From: Rhizobiales bacterium UBA697
GTDB taxonomy: Bacteria; Pseudomonadota; Alphaproteobacteria; Rhizobiales; Ancalomicrobiaceae
NCBI GenBank assembly: GCA_002298965.1
Contig: DBMN01000094.1
Location: 1-14,585, forward strand
Length of the DNA: 14,585 nt
Reading direction: 5' to 3'
A program made the translations under genes and the position numbers. Shown here piece after piece: positions 12,978 to 14,585 of this stretch (its first letter is position 1; every line of letters starts with the position of its first letter). The notes beneath the pieces were generated by a model. That model saw only the letters and a program-made list of their open reading frames with translations. It made no database searches and was not told the DNA's origin.

Positions 12978-14585
12978 GTGTCGAAGACCAGCCCTGCCGC
13001 CGGCTCCCGCCCGCTCCTCGTCGAACTCGATCGCGTCGCCGGCCTCCCCGCCCGTCTCGCGCTGGTCTTCGCGAGCCTCAACGGGCTCGCCGCCGTCGCC
13101 TTCGCCTGGGTGCTCGCCCATCTCGTCGACCGCATCGTCTTCGCCGGCGAAGGTGCCGCCGCCTTCGCGCCCGCCTTCGCGGCACTGGCGACGATCGCGG
13201 CACTGCGTGCCCTCTCGACCTTCGCCCTCGACCGGACCGCCTTCGCCGCCGCGGCGCGGGTGCGGCGCCGCGTCTTCGACCGGCTCCTCGCCCGCTTCGC
13301 CGCCCTCGGCCCGGTCCGCCTCGCCGAACGGCCGATCGGCGAACTCGCCGCCACGGCGACCGAAGCGGTCGACGCCCTCACCCCCCTGTGGCGTTCGTGG
13401 AAGCCGGCGGTCGCCCGCGCCGCCGTGGTGCCGCTCGCGGTTCTCGCCGCCGTCTTTCCGACCGATCCGCTCGCGGCCGGCATCCTGCTCCTCGCCCTGC
13501 CGCTCCTCGTCTGGTTGTCGATCCTCGCCGGCCGCGGTGCCGAGGAGGCGAGCGGCCGCCAGTGGGAGAGCCTCGCCCGGCTCGGCGGCCACCTCCTCGA
13601 CCAGATCCGCGGCCTCGGCGAGCTGAAACTCGCCGGCACGTCGGATCGCGCGATCGCCCGTGTCGAGGCGAGCGCGAAGGCCTACGGCCGCGAGACCATG
13701 GCGGTGCTGCGCATCGCCTTCCTCTCGGCGCTGGTGCTCGAATTCGTCACCACCGGCGCCATTGCCGGCGTGGCGATCGCCGTCGGCTTTCGCCTGCTGT
13801 GGGGGAGCATCGACTTTTCGACCGGCTTCTTCGTGCTGCTGCTCGCCCCCGAGTTCTTCGCGCCCTTGCGCGAGATGGGCGTGCGCCGCCACGCCCGCAT
13901 CGAGGCGACGGCGGCACTCGACGAGATCGCCGCGGTACTCGGCGACGCCGACGCCCCCGCCCTCGCCGATGCCGCACCTTCGCCACACGACCGCCCGCCG
14001 GCGATCCGCTTCGAGGGCGTCCGCGTCGTCCATGCCGACGGCCGCGTGGCCCTCGACGGCCTCGACCTCGATGTCGCATCGGGCGAGACCGTCGCCCTCG
14101 TCGGCCCGTCGGGCGCCGGCAAGAGCACGGTCCTGGCGCTCCTCTGCGGCTTCCTCGCCCCGACGGCCGGCCGCATCCTGATCGACGGCGAACCACTCGA
14201 TGCGCGCGACCTCGCGGGTTGGCGCCGGACCCTCGTCCACGTGCCGCAGGCGCCCGCCTTCTTCGAAGGCTCGATCGCCGACAACGTCGCGATGGGCCGG
14301 CGGGCCGCCGACGGAGCCCTCGAACGCGCCCTCGCGGAAGCCGGCGCGACCGATCTCGTCGCCCGCCTTCCGCAAGGCGTCGCGACGGCCCTCGGCGAGG
14401 GTGGACGTTCGCTCTCCGGCGGCGAGGCGCAGCGCATCCGTCTGGCCTCGCAGATCGGCTCCGGCCTCACCGGCGTGATGTACGTGCTCGACGAGCCGTC
14501 CATCGGCTTGCACCAGCGCGACAACACGCGCCTGCTGGAAACCCTGTTCCACCTGCGCGACCTCGGCAACACGGTGATCGTCGTC
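12978..14585 (+). CDS. cydD: CydD, heme/thiol ABC exporter subunit for cytochrome bd assembly; 3' end chimeric with UvrA-like sequence, runs off window
   Basis: 536 codons to the window edge, with no stop. The likely start is GTG at 12978, after a weak GGA; TTG at 12951 is an alternative. Residues about 20-330 are the six-helix ABC exporter domain, with the CydD hallmark LLAPEFFAPLREMG before HARIEATAAL. The nucleotide-binding domain follows, with Walker A GPSGAGKST (376-384, Lys382), Q-loop VPQAP and the signature LSGGEAQR (479-486). CydDC exports glutathione and cysteine, or handles heme, for bd oxidase assembly. From about residue 487 to the edge the sequence no longer looks like CydD: RLASQIGSGLTG, VMYVLDEPSIGLHQRDN and LRDLGNTVIVV are hallmarks of the excinuclease subunit UvrA. 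CydD would continue with ALARA and a LLLLDEPTA-type Walker B. The last roughly 48 to 58 codons are therefore foreign to the gene, by recombination or, more likely, misassembly. Confidence 0.85.
   Translation, partial: MSKTSPAAGSRPLLVELDRVAGLPARLALVFASLNGLAAVAFAWVLAHLVDRIVFAGEGAAAFAPAFAALATIAALRALSTFALDRTAFAAAARVRRRVFDRLLARFAALGPVRLAERPIGELAATATEAVDALTPLWRSWKPAVARAAVVPLAVLAAVFPTDPLAAGILLLALPLLVWLSILAGRGAEEASGRQWESLARLGGHLLDQIRGLGELKLAGTSDRAIARVEASAKAYGRETMAVLRIAFLSALVLEFVTTGAIAGVAIAVGFRLLWGSIDFSTGFFVLLLAPEFFAPLREMGVRRHARIEATAALDEIAAVLGDADAPALADAAPSPHDRPPAIRFEGVRVVHADGRVALDGLDLDVASGETVALVGPSGAGKSTVLALLCGFLAPTAGRILIDGEPLDARDLAGWRRTLVHVPQAPAFFEGSIADNVAMGRRAADGALERALAEAGATDLVARLPQGVATALGEGGRSLSGGEAQRIRLASQIGSGLTGVMYVLDEPSIGLHQRDNTRLLETLFHLRDLGNTVIVV
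14412..14585 (+). other. UvrA-like segment joined in frame to cydD
   Basis: The translation from the signature motif onward matches the UvrA ATPase domain pattern: LSGGEAQRIRLASQIGSGLT, then Gly-Val-Met-Tyr-Val-Leu-Asp-Glu-Pro-Ser-Ile-Gly-Leu-His-Gln-Arg-Asp-Asn, then LRDLGNTVIVV. The join lies between about 14412 and 14441, inside the LSGGEAQR codons that both families share. Leucine codons shift from mostly CTC before the join to CTG and TTG after it. Confidence 0.85.

Noticed and set aside
12978..14585. A natural CydD-UvrA fusion as a new biological system
   Set aside because: The join is at a shared motif, near the window edge, and would leave an incomplete transporter; a misassembly or simple recombination explains it better. 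Kept as a finding, not as a new protein family.
1..14585. CRISPR arrays, tRNA or rRNA genes, insertion sequences or prophage genes
   Set aside because: No regularly spaced repeats, cloverleaf sequences, transposase or integrase motifs were seen.

Overview
The window is GC-rich DNA (codons end mostly in C or G) from an alphaproteobacterium, most likely of the Hyphomicrobiales/Rhizobiales type. This rests on codon use, on the protein families and on the cydABX-cydD locus; no rRNA or tRNA is present to fix the genus.

Layout. (1) 2-808 is the C-terminal two thirds of a cytoplasmic or periplasmic nitrate-binding-like (NrtA/NasS/CmpA family) protein, cut by the window edge. (2) 822-2131, minus strand, is a two-gene unit with a 4-base overlap: a DUF1295 (steroid-5-alpha-reductase-like) membrane enzyme and an unrecognised 170-residue membrane protein. 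(3) Divergent from it, 2317-4392 holds a cyclopropane-fatty-acid-synthase-like methyltransferase, a DUF2147 exported protein and a DUF2177 membrane protein; together with (2) this looks like a membrane-lipid modification or envelope-stress cluster. (4) 4782-7671 is a sulfur module: a small exported c-type cytochrome with no candidate methionine ligand, a YeeE/YedE (TsuA-like) sulfur transporter with three conserved-context cysteines, and an exported protein with three rhodanese domains. (5) 7754-9316, minus strand, is a soluble chemoreceptor with a C-terminal zinc-binding CZB domain. (6) 9317-10058 is a 742-base intergenic stretch with a perfect FNR-type box (9733-9746). (7) 10059-12919 is cydA-cydB-cydX, the complete cytochrome bd quinol oxidase with a long Q-loop. 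(8) 12978-14585 is cydD, the ABC exporter subunit needed for cytochrome bd assembly, running off the window.

How they fit: the cyd locus and its FNR box describe low-oxygen respiration. The sulfur module would import and hand over sulfane sulfur, and cytochrome bd is known as a sulfide-resistant oxidase, so neighbourhood of the two is plausible but not proof of a link.

The most striking irregularity is at the right edge. From the ABC signature motif of CydD (about 14412-14441) the reading frame continues, in frame, into sequence that reads as UvrA rather than CydD up to base 14585. This is either an in-frame recombinant or, more probably, an assembly chimera formed at the shared signature motif. 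Annotation beyond 14411 should not be trusted as CydD. The candidate for a less-described biological system is the cytochrome/YeeE/triple-rhodanese module.
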